DNA of 64,000 nt. Origin: Tomocerus qinae. Taxonomy: Eukaryota > Arthropoda > Collembola > Entomobryomorpha > Tomoceridae. This document shows, piece by piece, positions 53,101 to 64,000 of this stretch. A program made the position numbers and the translations under genes. The stretch lies in contig CM034546.1 in the NCBI GenBank assembly GCA_020055645.1, forward strand, positions 34,224,001 to 34,288,000. Reading direction: 5' to 3'. The notes below the pieces were generated by a model. It ran no database searches, was not told where the DNA came from, and was given only the letters and a program-made list of their open reading frames with translations. Each line of letters begins with the position of its first letter. Within the stretch, counting starts at the first letter, position 1.

Positions 53101-56100
53101 TGTCTTTGTAAAATACATCGCTGAAACGCTCCACTGTAAAAATAAATTTATTTATACGATCTATAATTAATGTAGCTGGATTATTCTCAGGAGGACAAGG
53201 AGCGAAGGATTTCAGCTGCACTTCCGCCTTTGTGGAATGACTAAGAACTTCCTCGTAGTTGTGGTAGGTAACAGCTTTCGAACACATCTTATCTTCTATC
53301 GCTTTCACTTCCAATGACACATCACTTTTTGAATTACCAGTGATTATTGTGGCTGTCAGTCCTAATACGCGTGGCAATTCGTATGAAGGGTCAATCTTAT
53401 TTTCTCCGTTTTCATTTTCTGCCCTTTTCTTTTCTGCTTTTTTCTGCTTGTCTGCGTAAAGCCCCATAATCTGAAACATACATTGCTAAATGCAATTGTT
53501 TTCAAGAATAAAGTACCTTGCACACATTACACTAATCATTAGTTTATAATAATAAAAATCAAAACCAAACCTCAGCCATAGGTTGATCCTTGTTGCTATG
53601 ATGACATTCGTCAAAAATTAACAAATTCACTTCTTTGAAAGTTGTGTCTCCTTGTTTTAGAGCATCAAGGAATATTTGAGCCGTCATTACAACAATCTAT
53701 GCAGAAATTATTTACAAAATCATTTCAAATAAAATTATTCACTTTTAAGAATATTAATTAATAAATCATTTTCATTTTTCTTATAATTTTTATTATATTA
53801 TAATTAAAATAGAATTTACAAGAGAAGCTTTTGGTACGCCCTTCATATTAGTGAACCCAGTTAGTTTTGTCAAGAGTTTACGCTCGTCCTTCTGGCTAAA
53901 ATCCAAAAACAGCTGTTTTTGTATATATTTTGCCTGTTGGTGAACAAGAGCCACAGTGTTGGCCAGGAAAATGATTTTTTTGCCATTTCTACAATAGAAG
54001 TGAAATTAAATTGATTTATAAAAACATTAATATCTAAAAACTAAAAGGTAATATAGTCACTTTTAACTGCTAAATATAAATTATGCTGTTTAGATATATT
54101 ACAAAAGTGCATTATAAGAAGCTGAGAAGCAACAAGTGGGTAAGCAACTTAAAAACAAAAAGGAAATATAATACATAATGTTCCTTTGATCTAACACCTA
54201 TATCCTACAGTTAAAAGCCTAAATTATTGTTCGCGTCAATCTGTAAAATATATTAAAATCAATTAGATTTTTAAGTAAATTTTCGCAGTCTGGTTGCGTA
54301 TAAAATTTCAACCAACATATTTTTGTGGTAATACAGACAATAAATAATAGGACAGAGAACTACAAGCATTCCTAACATAATTTACAATTTAATTAACATT
54401 TAAAAAATTAAGTCGTAGAGGAATGTGTAACACATTGTCTTTGTTTACTGCTCATTACTAAAAACAACATTCGTTGAATATAAATTAATAGTTTAATGTA
54501 TTATTAAAAAGTATGTACAGACAGTAAGAATAAAATTGAAAATGTAAAATGTAATTGAATTTGAACATTATCAGCAATTGTCAAGGATTTTTACAGATGC
54601 TGTCAGCTGTTGATCATAACTAAATAATTAATATAGTGTGAATTTCAGGTATAAAATAACTTACTTTATGGCATCTGGTAGATACGATTTAATCAATTGA
54701 AGTGCAATATAAGTTTTGCCACTTCCAGTGGGCAGGCAGACGATGGAATTTTCATTCTTGGCCAGTTCACAAAGTGCTATCTGAAAGTATTAATAAAACA
54801 TGGGTTGTTGAAATTGAACAACAATCACAAACTTACTCTAGCTGCAATGTAAATATATACAGAGAAGAGGGATATACAATCAGCTGTGGCGTTGTGATGC
54901 ACGTTCTGACGGGATTCATTCCAAAATCAAGTGACTTTTTCTCTTCCATTTAAGATTTAAAATTAAACAAAAAACAAGGTAATACAAAGATAAACATATA
55001 TTTTTTCTATTCCTACGCCTACGACTTTTGTCTTACGACAACTGGATCGCTATTGAGGGGAAAACGGGAAAAGTAAAAACTATTTGCCACAAAACCACAA
55101 AATCAAGGTGTTCTGTGCTGGTACTAAATTAAATAGACTCAGTGCAACTTTGTGGTCGAAGGAAATTTCCTACAAACACTGAAAAGCCAATCAAAGACTG
55201 TTGAAAATTAAATCACCATTGTGAATAATGCCTAGCTTAAACCCACTGACTGTTATGAAATATTCATTTAGAAAGTTATGAAATATCCATTTATAACTAA
55301 TCGTATTAATATGTGTTACAAAAATCTGTTCAAAACTGTTCAGTGCGACGCCAATTAAAGGCCACATATAAAAGCCACACACGGTTTCCTCGCTGCAGTT
55401 TGCGTGTTTGCATTTTTAAGGTGCAGTACCTAATTAAATTACTCAAATAGTACAACACAACCCAAAAAAGCTAAAATTTATTTATTGTCTACTTTCAGGT
55501 TAGAATAAACTGCAAAAGAAAGACCGTTTTACGTAAGTGTGCAACCAAACCACACCACTAGCACATTTAAAAACGATTGTTTTAAACGAAAAATAGCCAA
55601 AATCGCCTATGAATTATATAGGAACAGTAGAAATTGCGAAAATAAAACTACATTTAATTGGCTTGTACAAGGCTAGCAAGTCTTAACGTAAACTTTTTCA
55701 AGGTGAGTTATACCCATTTAAAATAATTGTTCCATAGATCCACACTCCACATGTCAACCTACGTCAACCATACCACTTGCCACTTCAAGGCTTTTAGGCC
55801 AGCACATGTGGCTTGCGTGGTAGAGTGTCAATCTCTATGGCGAGTGGTCACAGCTTCGATGCTTGGCGATATTGGTGTTTGGATACGGTTTTTTCCACCG
55901 CTGATGTATTTAGCAGTTACGGCTGTTACTAATTATGCATCATGCAATGGTTTTCCCGCTTCTGTAACTCCGAATGGAGAAATACCTTAACATTTCTTCG
56001 TACTACTCAACGTAACATTTAAAAGAAAGTGAGATATGTTCAACTGGTGTAATTGGTTTCTAACGAAACAAACCAGTGGTGTATGAGCTTTTTTTTTTTT

Positions 56101-56372
56101 CAAGGCAATTATATCATTAGACTACGATCTAACCATGTCAGCTGATTCGGAACATTTACCAAATAGTTAATGTCAGTTAATATTAACAGTTAAATTATAG
56201 GAAGGAATGTCAGACTGTCAGTTCCGTCAGTTAATAAATATATTATAAAGTAAAAACACAGACATCAGACAATTTAGAACGATGTCAATGGTATGATGTC
56301 AAATGTTGGATGTGATACCTGGTAGCGCCGGCCAATTTCCTGTTTCTCAACTTCTTCTTCAACGAGGGTCAT
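44119..56372 (-). CDS. Dicer ribonuclease, complete, 21 exons
   Basis: Exons (minus): 56319-56372, 54665-54780, 53820-53988, 53571-53696, 52506-53470, 51988-52383, 51643-51787, 51188-51412, 50936-51109, 50563-50773, 50316-50491, 49786-50203, 47458-47865, 47272-47366, 46588-46932, 46175-46524, 45515-45624, 45214-45434, 44684-44849, 44528-44600, 44119-44281. All introns are GT-AG; the sum is 5106 bases, 1701 residues. Order: helicase with PTGSGKT (residues 35-41), DECHH (142-146) and [14 protein letters not shown]283 (about 600-700); platform/PAZ (about 730-1060); RNase IIIa with E1240, E1243, D1247, D1381, E1384; RNase IIIb with YQRLEFLGD (E1487, D1491) and D1591, E1594; C-terminal dsRBD ([17 protein letters not shown]). 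It cuts long dsRNA or hairpins to small RNAs in the cytoplasm. Intact helicase motifs and length resemble arthropod Dicer-2 more than Dicer-1; a tree is needed. Confidence 0.95.
47921..49687 (+). mobile_element. X-family DNA element, copy X4, in Dicer intron 12
   Basis: The left repeat at 47921-48070 (TTACAGGCAAAAACC, CTCATAGGGAGACGCAATG) is inverted at 48720-48870. The tail has GGGGGGCTCTGCCCCCCAAC near 49180 and ends TGTCTCCCTATGA near 49675. It fills nearly all of the 1.92-kb intron between the PAZ exon and the next exon. The splice sites are intact, so it is tolerated. Confidence 0.75.
54781..56318 (-). other. Dicer intron 1 (1.54 kb)
   Basis: Joins [18 protein letters not shown] to [11 protein letters not shown], restoring the helicase Q-motif region. 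Minus-strand frame near 54841-54952 (MEEKKSLDF...) is not needed and was left out. It contains a weak tRNA-like repeat around 55.8 kb. Confidence 0.7.
55735..55990 (+). mobile_element. Possible tRNA-derived SINE in Dicer intron 1
   Basis: Higher GC than the rest of the intron. A-box-like TGGCTTGCGTGGTAGAGTG is followed by a B-box-like GGTCACAGCTTCGATGCT at tRNA spacing (about 55809-55865). No target duplication found. The plus-strand frame 55727-55990 overlaps it and has no recognisable homology. Confidence 0.3.
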
Positions 56373-57307
56373 TTTTGCTAAAAACAAACGAAACAAATTA
56401 TTTCATTTTTGAATTTGGTTAAATAATGGTTATATTTATAAAATTGCATAACTTATTATTTTCCTGGCAACTAATTAGAATAAAAAATTAAGAAAACCAG
56501 AAAAATGTTCAATATTATTTAAGATTTAATATAAAAACCTGAAATTTAACCTGCTATGAACTATGACTGATGTTTTTTATTTGAAAATAAAATTGCTTGT
56601 TAATTTAAGAGATGGAAAACGTTTGCTCCGAATCATGAGTTAGCAAATAAAGATTTCTCTGTTCTCTGGCTGGTGAGTTACTTACAGTCGAAGTCAGTTT
56701 TCCGTTTTTAAATAAACAGAATCGGCAAGTCTGCAAGTGTAATGCAACCTGTAAGCTTGTCTTTGGTCTTGTAAACCTGTAGCAGTGGCGCCGTGGCGCA
56801 CATGTATTTGTGCGTGTGTTATGTTGTGAAGTGCGAAACAAATTGCAAGCTGTAAAGCAATATTAAATTATGACTCATTGCCATTCAAACTCCAACGTCG
56901 AATGAACGAAAAAGGCGCCAGGGAGATGTCCTACTTTTAGCTTCGCTAACGAAAAGAATCGTATGGTTGGTAAATAAAGTAAATATTGCAGATTCAGTTT
57001 TCAGTAGTATAGTAGTAGTAGTGTAGTAGTACGCTTTTCACGCTGGAACTTTGAACTTGGAACTGAATGACTGCAACACTGACTACTGGTTTTGATTTTG
57101 TCGTGGTTCGTGGTGTACATTTTTAATTGCTGAAATCATTTATTTCAAATTTAAATTTAATGTATAAAAATAAATTTTTAAAGGTAATAATTGAACATAA
57201 CCAAATGTATGGGACTTTTTAAGGTATCAAGATTGAAAGCAGCCGGTCAAAGATTGGGGTCAGGTCGGTGAGGAGCAAGGGGTCCTGACCGGGAGGCAAA
57301 TTGGATC
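56373..57307. promoter_or_regulatory. Divergent Dicer/eIF5B promoter region
   Basis: 935 bases separate the two start codons and must hold both promoters and leaders. I see no clear TATA box for either. GC rises around 56.75-56.95 and 57.24-57.30 kb. Co-regulation is possible but not shown. Confidence 0.5.
57258..57290 (+). promoter_or_regulatory. Stem-loop just before the eIF5B start codon
   Basis: GGTCAGG and CCTGACC form a perfect 7-bp stem with a loop of about 19 bases, 17 bases before the ATG. If transcribed it would sit in the 5' leader. A regulatory role is speculative. Confidence 0.35.
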
Positions 57308-60300
57308 ATGGAGGATAAAAAGACTATTCCATCGAATAATAGTAAGTGACCACTTAGTTTTATAGTACAAATATTATGTATGTAGTGCAGGAAGGTCAAA
57401 GGTGAAAGGTCATTTCATTATATTTTGTATTTAGTATTTATAGGGTTGGGGTATACAAATGGGTAACTAGGAGTTGAGCTAAATGTTAATTGTGCATTAA
57501 TTTAATTTTTAATAGCAGGTACTGTAACCGCAAAGAAGACCGGAGCTCAGAAAAAAAGAGAGCAAAAGCTGAAAAGACTTCAGCTGGAAGAAGCAGCTGA
57601 TGCTCCTGTAGAATCTATTGAAAATGAAGCAAGAATCTTGCTACCACCTGACAGCAGTAACCAAGATGATGCTCCTAAACGTGAAACAGATGCGAAGAAA
57701 AAGAAAAAGAAGGGTACCAAAGCGGAAGAGAAACCTAAAGAAGTTCCACGAAAAGGACCAAGTACTAAGCAAATTGAAGCAATCAAAGAGGCTCTGAGAA
57801 AACAAAAGGAAGAGGAGGAAGCTTTGTTAAGAGCAGAAGAGGAAAAGGAAAGACTGCTAGAGGAAGCAGAAAACGCCCGTCTTGAAAAGGTACATTTTTT
57901 CGTATTTATCATGCGAAATGACATTTTTAATATTTATGGACATTAAGTAATATTCTAAAATGGTAATTTAAGTTGACTTCTGCAATTCGCATGTCATATT
58001 TAAGAATAAATCTAAATTTCAAAATTGTTATTTATAATGAAATGTTTTAATAGTTGCGATTAGAACAAGAAAAGAAAGACAAAAAGAAACAAAAGGCAAA
58101 GGAAAAGAAAGATCGTCTGAAAGCTGAGGGAAAACTCCTAAGTAAGGAAGAAAAGCAAAAGCGCCAACGAGCGCAGGCAATGTTAGACGCATTAAAAGCG
58201 CAAGGTATTCCAGTTCCTGATGTTAATGACAGAAATAAATCTCGTCCTGGTACAAGACTTCGTAAGAAAAATGTACTTCAATCCCAGAAAAGCTCTGAAG
58301 ATATTACTTCTCAAGAATTGGAAAGTGACGGGTTAAATAAGTCAGAATCTGCCGAGGCAGTCCAAAAGACCGATAAGGAAGGGGAGCCGGGGAAGATTAA
58401 AGAAGAATGGGATGAAGAGTCTAGTGAAGAGGATCTGAGTAAACGAGAGTCTGAATCTTTAAAGGAAAATGTTTCTCCTGTTTCCGAAAAGACTGATAAC
58501 GATATCCAAAAGGCTGAATCTCCACAAGAAGATAGTGAAGAAGAGGAAGAAGAGAGCTCTGAAGATAGTGAGAGTAATGACGAGGTCCAAATTACTGAAG
58601 GAGCTACTAAGAAAGAAAAAGCAGTGGTCCGAATCACGGTAATTTTATCTAATTTATTATTTAACAAGCTATAAATGTCAAACAGATGATGGATATAATT
58701 TTTTATTTGTTTAAGAAAAATTCTGTAGAAAATGATGTTACTGTATGCAATCAGAACAAGCACTCATTAAATGTCGTATTTTTATTATTTAGAAAAGAAG
58801 AGAGGAAAATGATAAAAAGCGAAGTCTGAAGAATTTAAGGTGTCCAGTGGTTTGTGTTTTAGGTCATGTTGACACAGGTGATGATAAACGGGAATTTTTG
58901 CTAGAATTAATCAATTTTGTAATAGTTATATTATTTAGCTGTGATTGATTTTTTGTTAAATTGTGAATTATTTATTTGTAGGCAAAACAAAAATCCTAGA
59001 CAAGCTTCGCAGGACCAATGTTCAAGATGGCGAAGCAGGTGGTATTACTCAACAAATTGGAGCAACCAATGTCCCTATAGAAGCATTAAAGGAATCTACA
59101 AAAATGGTCAAAAATGTAATAAATTATTGAGCAAAATTTTACTTACATTGAAATAGATTTAAACTCAGAGAGTTGTTTGTAAAGTATATCAGATTTAGGA
59201 AGATATGTCTATACATGGTCACTTTAGTATAAGCGGAGCCAAGTTCTCAACCGCTTAGTAATAATAATAATTTTAATAATATTTAAATTTCATTTGGTAA
59301 AATGTTTATTTACTTAGATTGCATCACTTGAATTGAAATTACCAGGACTATTAATTATTGACACTCCTGGACACGAGTCATTCAGCAATTTACGTTCTCG
59401 AGGATCGTCGTTGTGTGATATAGCAATTTTAGTTGTTGATATTATGCATGGCTTAGAACCGCAGACTATTGAATCGTTGAATCTTTTGAAGAATAAGAAA
59501 ACTCCTTTTGTTGTAGCGCTAAACAAAATTGATAGGTAAAAACATATTAATTAAAATAAAATTAACATATCAAATAATTGAAATACCTAGCCATATAACC
59601 ATGTAGATTAAGTAATCAATAATTAATCAATATTTCATATATTGTTTGTCTTAGATTGTATGATTGGGTGTCAAATAGTAAAAGAGATATTCGGGATGTC
59701 ATCAAATGCCAACCGAAAAACACTTTTGCTGAGTTTGAGAAAAGGAGCAATGAAGTTATTGTACAATTCGCAGAACAGGTAAGAAGGAAATTATATTTTT
59801 GTCCTTTTTCAATCTTTTAAATTTTGTTTTTATTAACATTGGACGTTTTAATTTGGTAGGGAATGAACGTCTGTTTATTTGATCAAAATCCCGATCCTAA
59901 ATCGTATGTGTCTATGGTCCCTACGAGTGCTCACACTGGAGAAGGCATGGGAAACATGATGGCATTGATCATTGAATTGTCTCAATCGATGCTAGCAAAG
60001 CGACTGATGTACTCTAATGAGCTCCAAGTAAATAGTTGTTTGAATATTTGTAGTTCTTTGACAAAGTATCTATTTTCTATAATGCCTATGTGATTGTAAG
60101 ATTGTAACCAAGTGATTATTTTGTATAGGCGACAGTCCTTGAAGTCAAAGCAATTCCTGGTTTGGGGACAACCATCGATGTGATATTGATTAACGGAAGT
60201 TTAAAAGAAGGGGAGACACTAGTCCTCGCAGGAACAGATGGTCCAATAGTTACTCAAATTCGATCACTTCTGACTCCTCAACCTATGAAAGAACTTCGTG

Positions 60301-62464
60301 TCAAAGTACTTATGTTAATAATATTTAAACTGCTTTATTAGGGTACGCAATCGCCATACAATTCTTCAATTGTGCTTTTTATGTCCTCACAGAATACTTA
60401 TATAGAGTACAAAGAAATTAAGGGCGCTATCGGAGTCAAGATTGCTGGAAAAGATTTGGAGAAGACCATTGCAGGATTAAATGTGTCAGTAGCATACCAC
60501 CCGGACGAAATTGAGATTTGTAAAGAAGAAGTATCTCGTGAATTCAAATCTGCTATAAGCTCAATTCGCCTTCAAGATAGAGGAGTCTACGTCCAAGCTT
60601 CTACTCTGGGATCTCTTGAAGCTCTTTTAGAGTTTTTAAAAACTTCATCAATTCCAGTACTATCACTTTTATTCCAATTGTTTTCTGTTATCAATTTAAA
60701 TCAAATACCTAAAGCATGAAAACTATTTTATAAATCATATTGTAAACGTCCACTAGTCAATTTAAAATTTAAAGCTACTTCCGTAGTGCCTAGAAGTGAA
60801 GTTAAAGCTTAAAGATTGATTTTATGTTTTTTAGTATTCCAATATCCGCATTGGCCCTGTTGTCAAAAAAGATGTGATGAAAGCGTCTATTATGCTGGAA
60901 CATGATAGCCAGTAAGTGTTCAATATCAAATATTATGACTTTTAATTGCTACAATTTATTCATAAATACTAATTATTATAATTTATTATTTATAGGTATG
61001 CAGTTATATTAGCTTTTGATGTCAAAATAGAGCGAGATGCTCAAGAGGTTGCAGATAATCTGGGTGTTAAAATATTTCAGGTCAATAACATTTTCATTGT
61101 ATTATATAATATAAATGGATATAAAAATATATTGTGGCAATCAAATATTAATTTTATGTGTATCAATAGGCGGATATCATTTATCATCTTTTTGACAAAT
61201 TCAATGCATACAGAGATGAATTAATTGCAAAGAAACGAGAGGAATTTAAACATCTAGCTGTATTTCCTTGCAAAATCAAAATTCTCCCTCAGGTATTTCT
61301 GTTCAATGTATTCTCCTATATTTATTGTGTCCAATCAGATATTCCTACTAATAATACATTTAGATGCGGACATATAATTTAAACCCAAAACTTTTTGTAA
61401 TGTAAACTTTCAATTACTTTTATCGGATTACATTAAAATGTCTTTATCTAAATAATATTATATTCTCTGGCAGTTTATTTTCAACACTCGGGACCCCATT
61501 GTTGTTGGCGTGATGATTGAAGCAGGCACAGTCAAGATCGGTACACCGTTATGTGTACCCAATCGTGAGGTACAGTTTTACTGACTACTTGTGTTACTTT
61601 TACGCAAATACTCTATGACCTTGAAAATGTATAGTGTGTTACCGCCGTTCACTTACTATTCTATGATTCTAAATTTAGTTGTTAGAACTTGGCCGAGTTA
61701 CGAGCATCGAAATAAATCACAAACAAATGGATAAAGCAACCAAGGGGCAAGAAGTGTGTATCAAAATTGAACCTAATCCTGGCGAAACTCCTAAAATGCT
61801 CGGTCGGCATTTTGAAGAGACGGATATTTTATACTCCAAGGTATGTTTCTATTTCTACATATGTAATTAAAAAAGTATAAGCCACCTGTACAAATATCTG
61901 AAATAAAGATTTTATTTTCCTTTGTTCCCTTTGCTAAGCAAATATAATTTTTAATTTCAAACTAAATTTATAATTCAATTTTCTTATTAAATGCATTCAA
62001 TATATATTTACTTTGTTTTGCCAAGTTTCATTTTCTACAGTAGTCATTATTTTCAATTGATAAAATGATTGTTAGTGGGCAATTCCCTTTTTATTTACAA
62101 TCTGGCATCTTTTACATTACTATTTTTAGATATTTATATAATTAAAGCAATATATTTAAAGTATCAGCTTTAAAAATTAATAAATAAATTGGTAATATTC
62201 AGACCTTAATCAATCAAAGCTGGTAAAATGGTATATTAAATAAATGCTACGAGGACATTTTTTAAGTGTTTGTAAATGTATGTAGTAAAACTAAAAATTA
62301 AATAATAACAAAAAAACTAATAATGCTATTATTAGCTTTTTTATCGCTTTTTACAGATAAGTAGAGAATCGATTGACGCGTGCAAAGACTACTTCCGAAA
62401 TGACTTGCAAAAAAGCGACTGGCAATTAATTGTGGAGATGAAGAAAACGTTTCAAATTATGTAG
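57308..62464 (+). CDS. eIF5B: Eukaryotic translation initiation factor 5B, complete, 16 exons
   Basis: Exons: 57308-57341, 57519-57889, 58054-58638, 58793-58877, 58982-59115, 59318-59535, 59655-59778, 59860-60027, 60129-60305, 60393-60656, 60835-60911, 60996-61080, 61170-61292, 61474-61569, 61679-61840, 62357-62464. All junctions are GT-AG and in frame; 2811 bases, 936 residues. Residues 1 to about 340 are Lys/Glu-rich and acidic, as in the poorly conserved N-terminus of the family, here shorter than in human. The GTPase follows: G1 GHVDTGKT (354-361, split by an intron), G2 [11 protein letters not shown]3 DTPGHE (418-423), G4 NKID (472-475). Then the beta barrel, the domain-III signature [19 protein letters not shown] (about 725-743) and the C-terminal eIF1A-binding helices. 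It joins the ribosomal subunits at initiation, in the cytoplasm. No defects seen. Confidence 0.96.
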
Positions 62465-62790
62465 CACAATTTTAAAAATGTTATAAGCTAAGTTTTATGT
62501 TATATCATTCCTTTATATAATCTTAAAAAATGTTGGCGTACAAAGTATGTGCCAATATGTAACCTGTTTCAAAGAATTTAAAACAAGTAACTTAATTTAT
62601 ATCTTTAAGTTTATTTATATAACTAAACATTTTAAGTGTTTATAATCGAAAAATGTATGTCTATGTAATAATTATAGCATAGTGAGTTCATTTAGTGGAA
62701 GAAACAAATTGATATTTTTTATGTAAGTAGTTAGGTAAAAAATGATACATTATTGAAGACTGTTACCTAATCTGATACATAATAATATTC
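62465..62790. other. 3' flanks of convergent eIF5B and protease genes
   Basis: On the minus strand AATAAA at 62610-62615 could end the protease mRNA, giving an overlap with the eIF5B 3' UTR. No clear plus-strand polyadenylation signal noticed. Confidence 0.4.
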
Positions 62791-63840
62791 TCAAGTACAA
62801 AATTGTTTTTTGCAGTTATTGTTTTCATTTCGTTTTATCCAAATCATGTAATGTGTAACATTTGTATACACGCCAACTTCGTGAGGAGGAGGATTTTTAC
62901 ATTCTGTACCGTATGATACGACTCCACAGAGAAATTGCGAGCGATTGTCTTTAGATTTACATACCATTGGTCCTCCTGAATCTCCTCTACACGCATCTGG
63001 TCCATGCGAACCACCTCCACACCTTTGCAAACCTTTGCTGGAGACGTTATGTTTTTCACACGATTGTATTTCAATAGTTGCAACTTGAAGTCTGTGAACA
63101 TCTGTTTCTGATTCGAATTTGTATCCCCATCCACTTATTTGTGCAGAATCTTACAACAATGAAAAATGTTTTTAGGTTAGTATTAATACTAAAACTGTAT
63201 TAATTAATTCTTTTGCTAATCGTGACCTAAATGGTTAAAATCTTTATCATTGCCTTCGTTTATCAACAAAATACCATTTTCCGTATATTGTTAGCACTAA
63301 CCCTCAATCTCAATTTATATGTGGTTTTTTTGGATTTCTTAATTCAACAGATTACATAACCACACAAATACATCTCAATCTGTTTTGTAATAATATATGC
63401 CTAGTAATGCATTGTAACTGTTATATTTTTAATACTTGATAATTGGGTATCCTTCAGAGGTATAATTGAAAGTGCTTCAATTCTTTTCGGTATTTTTTTC
63501 AAAGGTGTCCGCAATTTTACTAGAGCAATGTCATTGTAGGAATTTTTATCTTTTTCGTCATAATTTGGGTGTATAATAACGAGGCACGCCTTTGAGACTT
63601 GTCTTATTGAACTGTTTTCGTGGACCTCCTTAATACCTGCAGTAACCGTAACTTCCATTTTAGACGTCGCTTTCGGGAAGCAATGGGCTGCAGTGATTAT
63701 TTCGGTAAAGTAATGCGCTTTCGGGTTTCTTGAATAAATACTTCCCCCACAACGATAATCAGTACCGTCAACTACAGTTTTAATGAGTACCTGAAAGGGA
63801 ATATAATCCGAATCCATTCCTCCGCCTATTTTTCTTTTGG
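62791..63840 (-). CDS. Trypsin-like (S1 family) serine protease, 5' end unresolved
   Basis: Two exons: 63436-63840 and 62791-63149, joined in frame at GT-AG sites. The protease domain starts at a typical activation site, KRK|IGGGMDSD. It has the catalytic His in IITAAHCFP, Asp in YNDIALVKL and Ser in CRGDSGGPM. The Asp in GPDACRGDSGG, six residues before the Ser, is S1-pocket Asp189, so it should cut after Arg/Lys. SYGTEC replaces the usual SWGxGC. The tail (NENNNCKKQFCT) has two cysteines. The signal peptide and pro-segment are not found: AG at 63841 looks like an acceptor, so an earlier exon may lie upstream or past the window. An alternative start at 63868 or 63889 reads through in frame but gives no signal peptide. 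Secreted, digestive or immune role unknown. Confidence 0.85.
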
Positions 63841-64000
63841 CTAAAAAACATACAAAATTACTTGTCATAGTCAACGGTTCGGGCAGCAAAAAAGTTTAAC
63901 ACTCTTTTATTTTTTCCCCTTTAAATTTTTATTTAGCGACTGCAAACTATATTACAGTAGGTACGCAGTGCTCCAGAAACTTCAAATACATGTACAAGTT
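63841..64000. other. Window edge, upstream of the protease exon
   Basis: No signal-peptide exon recognised. Confidence 0.3.

Noticed and set aside
54841-54952. Minus-strand frame [11 protein letters not shown]... as Dicer exon 1
   Set aside because: The Q-motif region is restored by the exon at 56319-56372 (ending GRRYQ), which joins in frame to IALCELAKN; this frame gives no Dicer motif.
55727-55990. 87-residue plus-strand protein in Dicer intron 1
   Set aside because: No homology, and tRNA-like boxes make a SINE more likely.
58311-58763. Ser-rich 150-residue minus-strand protein
   Set aside because: Antisense of the acidic eIF5B N-terminal exon; Glu codons read backwards as Ser/Leu.

Overview
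This is AT-rich invertebrate nuclear DNA. It has spliced genes with GT-AG introns, many of 50-150 bases, animal gene families (Dicer, eIF5B, a trypsin-like protease, an Apaf-1-like CARD/NB-ARC protein), and many small DNA transposons and SINEs. The gene set and intron sizes suggest an arthropod. I cannot name the species from sequence alone; a springtail-like or other basal hexapod/crustacean genome is only a guess.

Layout. 1-4746: 5' part of a CARD/NB-ARC (Apaf-1-like) gene on the minus strand, its CARD split by a 3.6-kb intron carrying a tRNA-derived SINE. 6486-8220: a decayed Old-Yellow-Enzyme-type oxidoreductase. 8.4-16 kb: a transposon graveyard (hAT MITEs, a 1.95-kb foldback element, two members of a family here called X). 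16.9-18.3 kb: fossil fragments of the Dicer 3' end and of the CARD exon, one nested inside the other. 19.2-20.5 kb: a small four-exon gene model for a secreted Trp/Pro-rich peptide precursor. 21166-38382: a 17.2-kb near-perfect palindrome with arms of about 8.4 kb and a spacer of about 0.45-0.5 kb, flanked by a 6-bp direct repeat and built of minisatellites and nested inverted-repeat elements. 38.4-44 kb: mostly non-coding, with more X-family and foldback DNA. 44119-56372: a complete 21-exon Dicer gene on the minus strand. 57308-62464: a complete 16-exon eIF5B gene on the plus strand. 62791-63840: a trypsin-like serine protease, minus strand, 5' end not resolved.

Relations. Dicer and eIF5B are divergent, with about 0.94 kb between start codons, and probably share a promoter region. 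eIF5B and the protease are convergent. I spliced Dicer and eIF5B by eye; every exon junction keeps frame and gives 1701 and 936 residues. The main novelty is the palindrome: arm identity, sharp ends and a target-site-like repeat say it moved or arose as one unit. Its ends (AG...CT, 6-bp duplication, about 17 kb) recall Polinton/Maverick elements, but no such genes are visible. A transcript through it would fold into a very long dsRNA, the substrate class of the Dicer encoded 6 kb away; that link is inference only.
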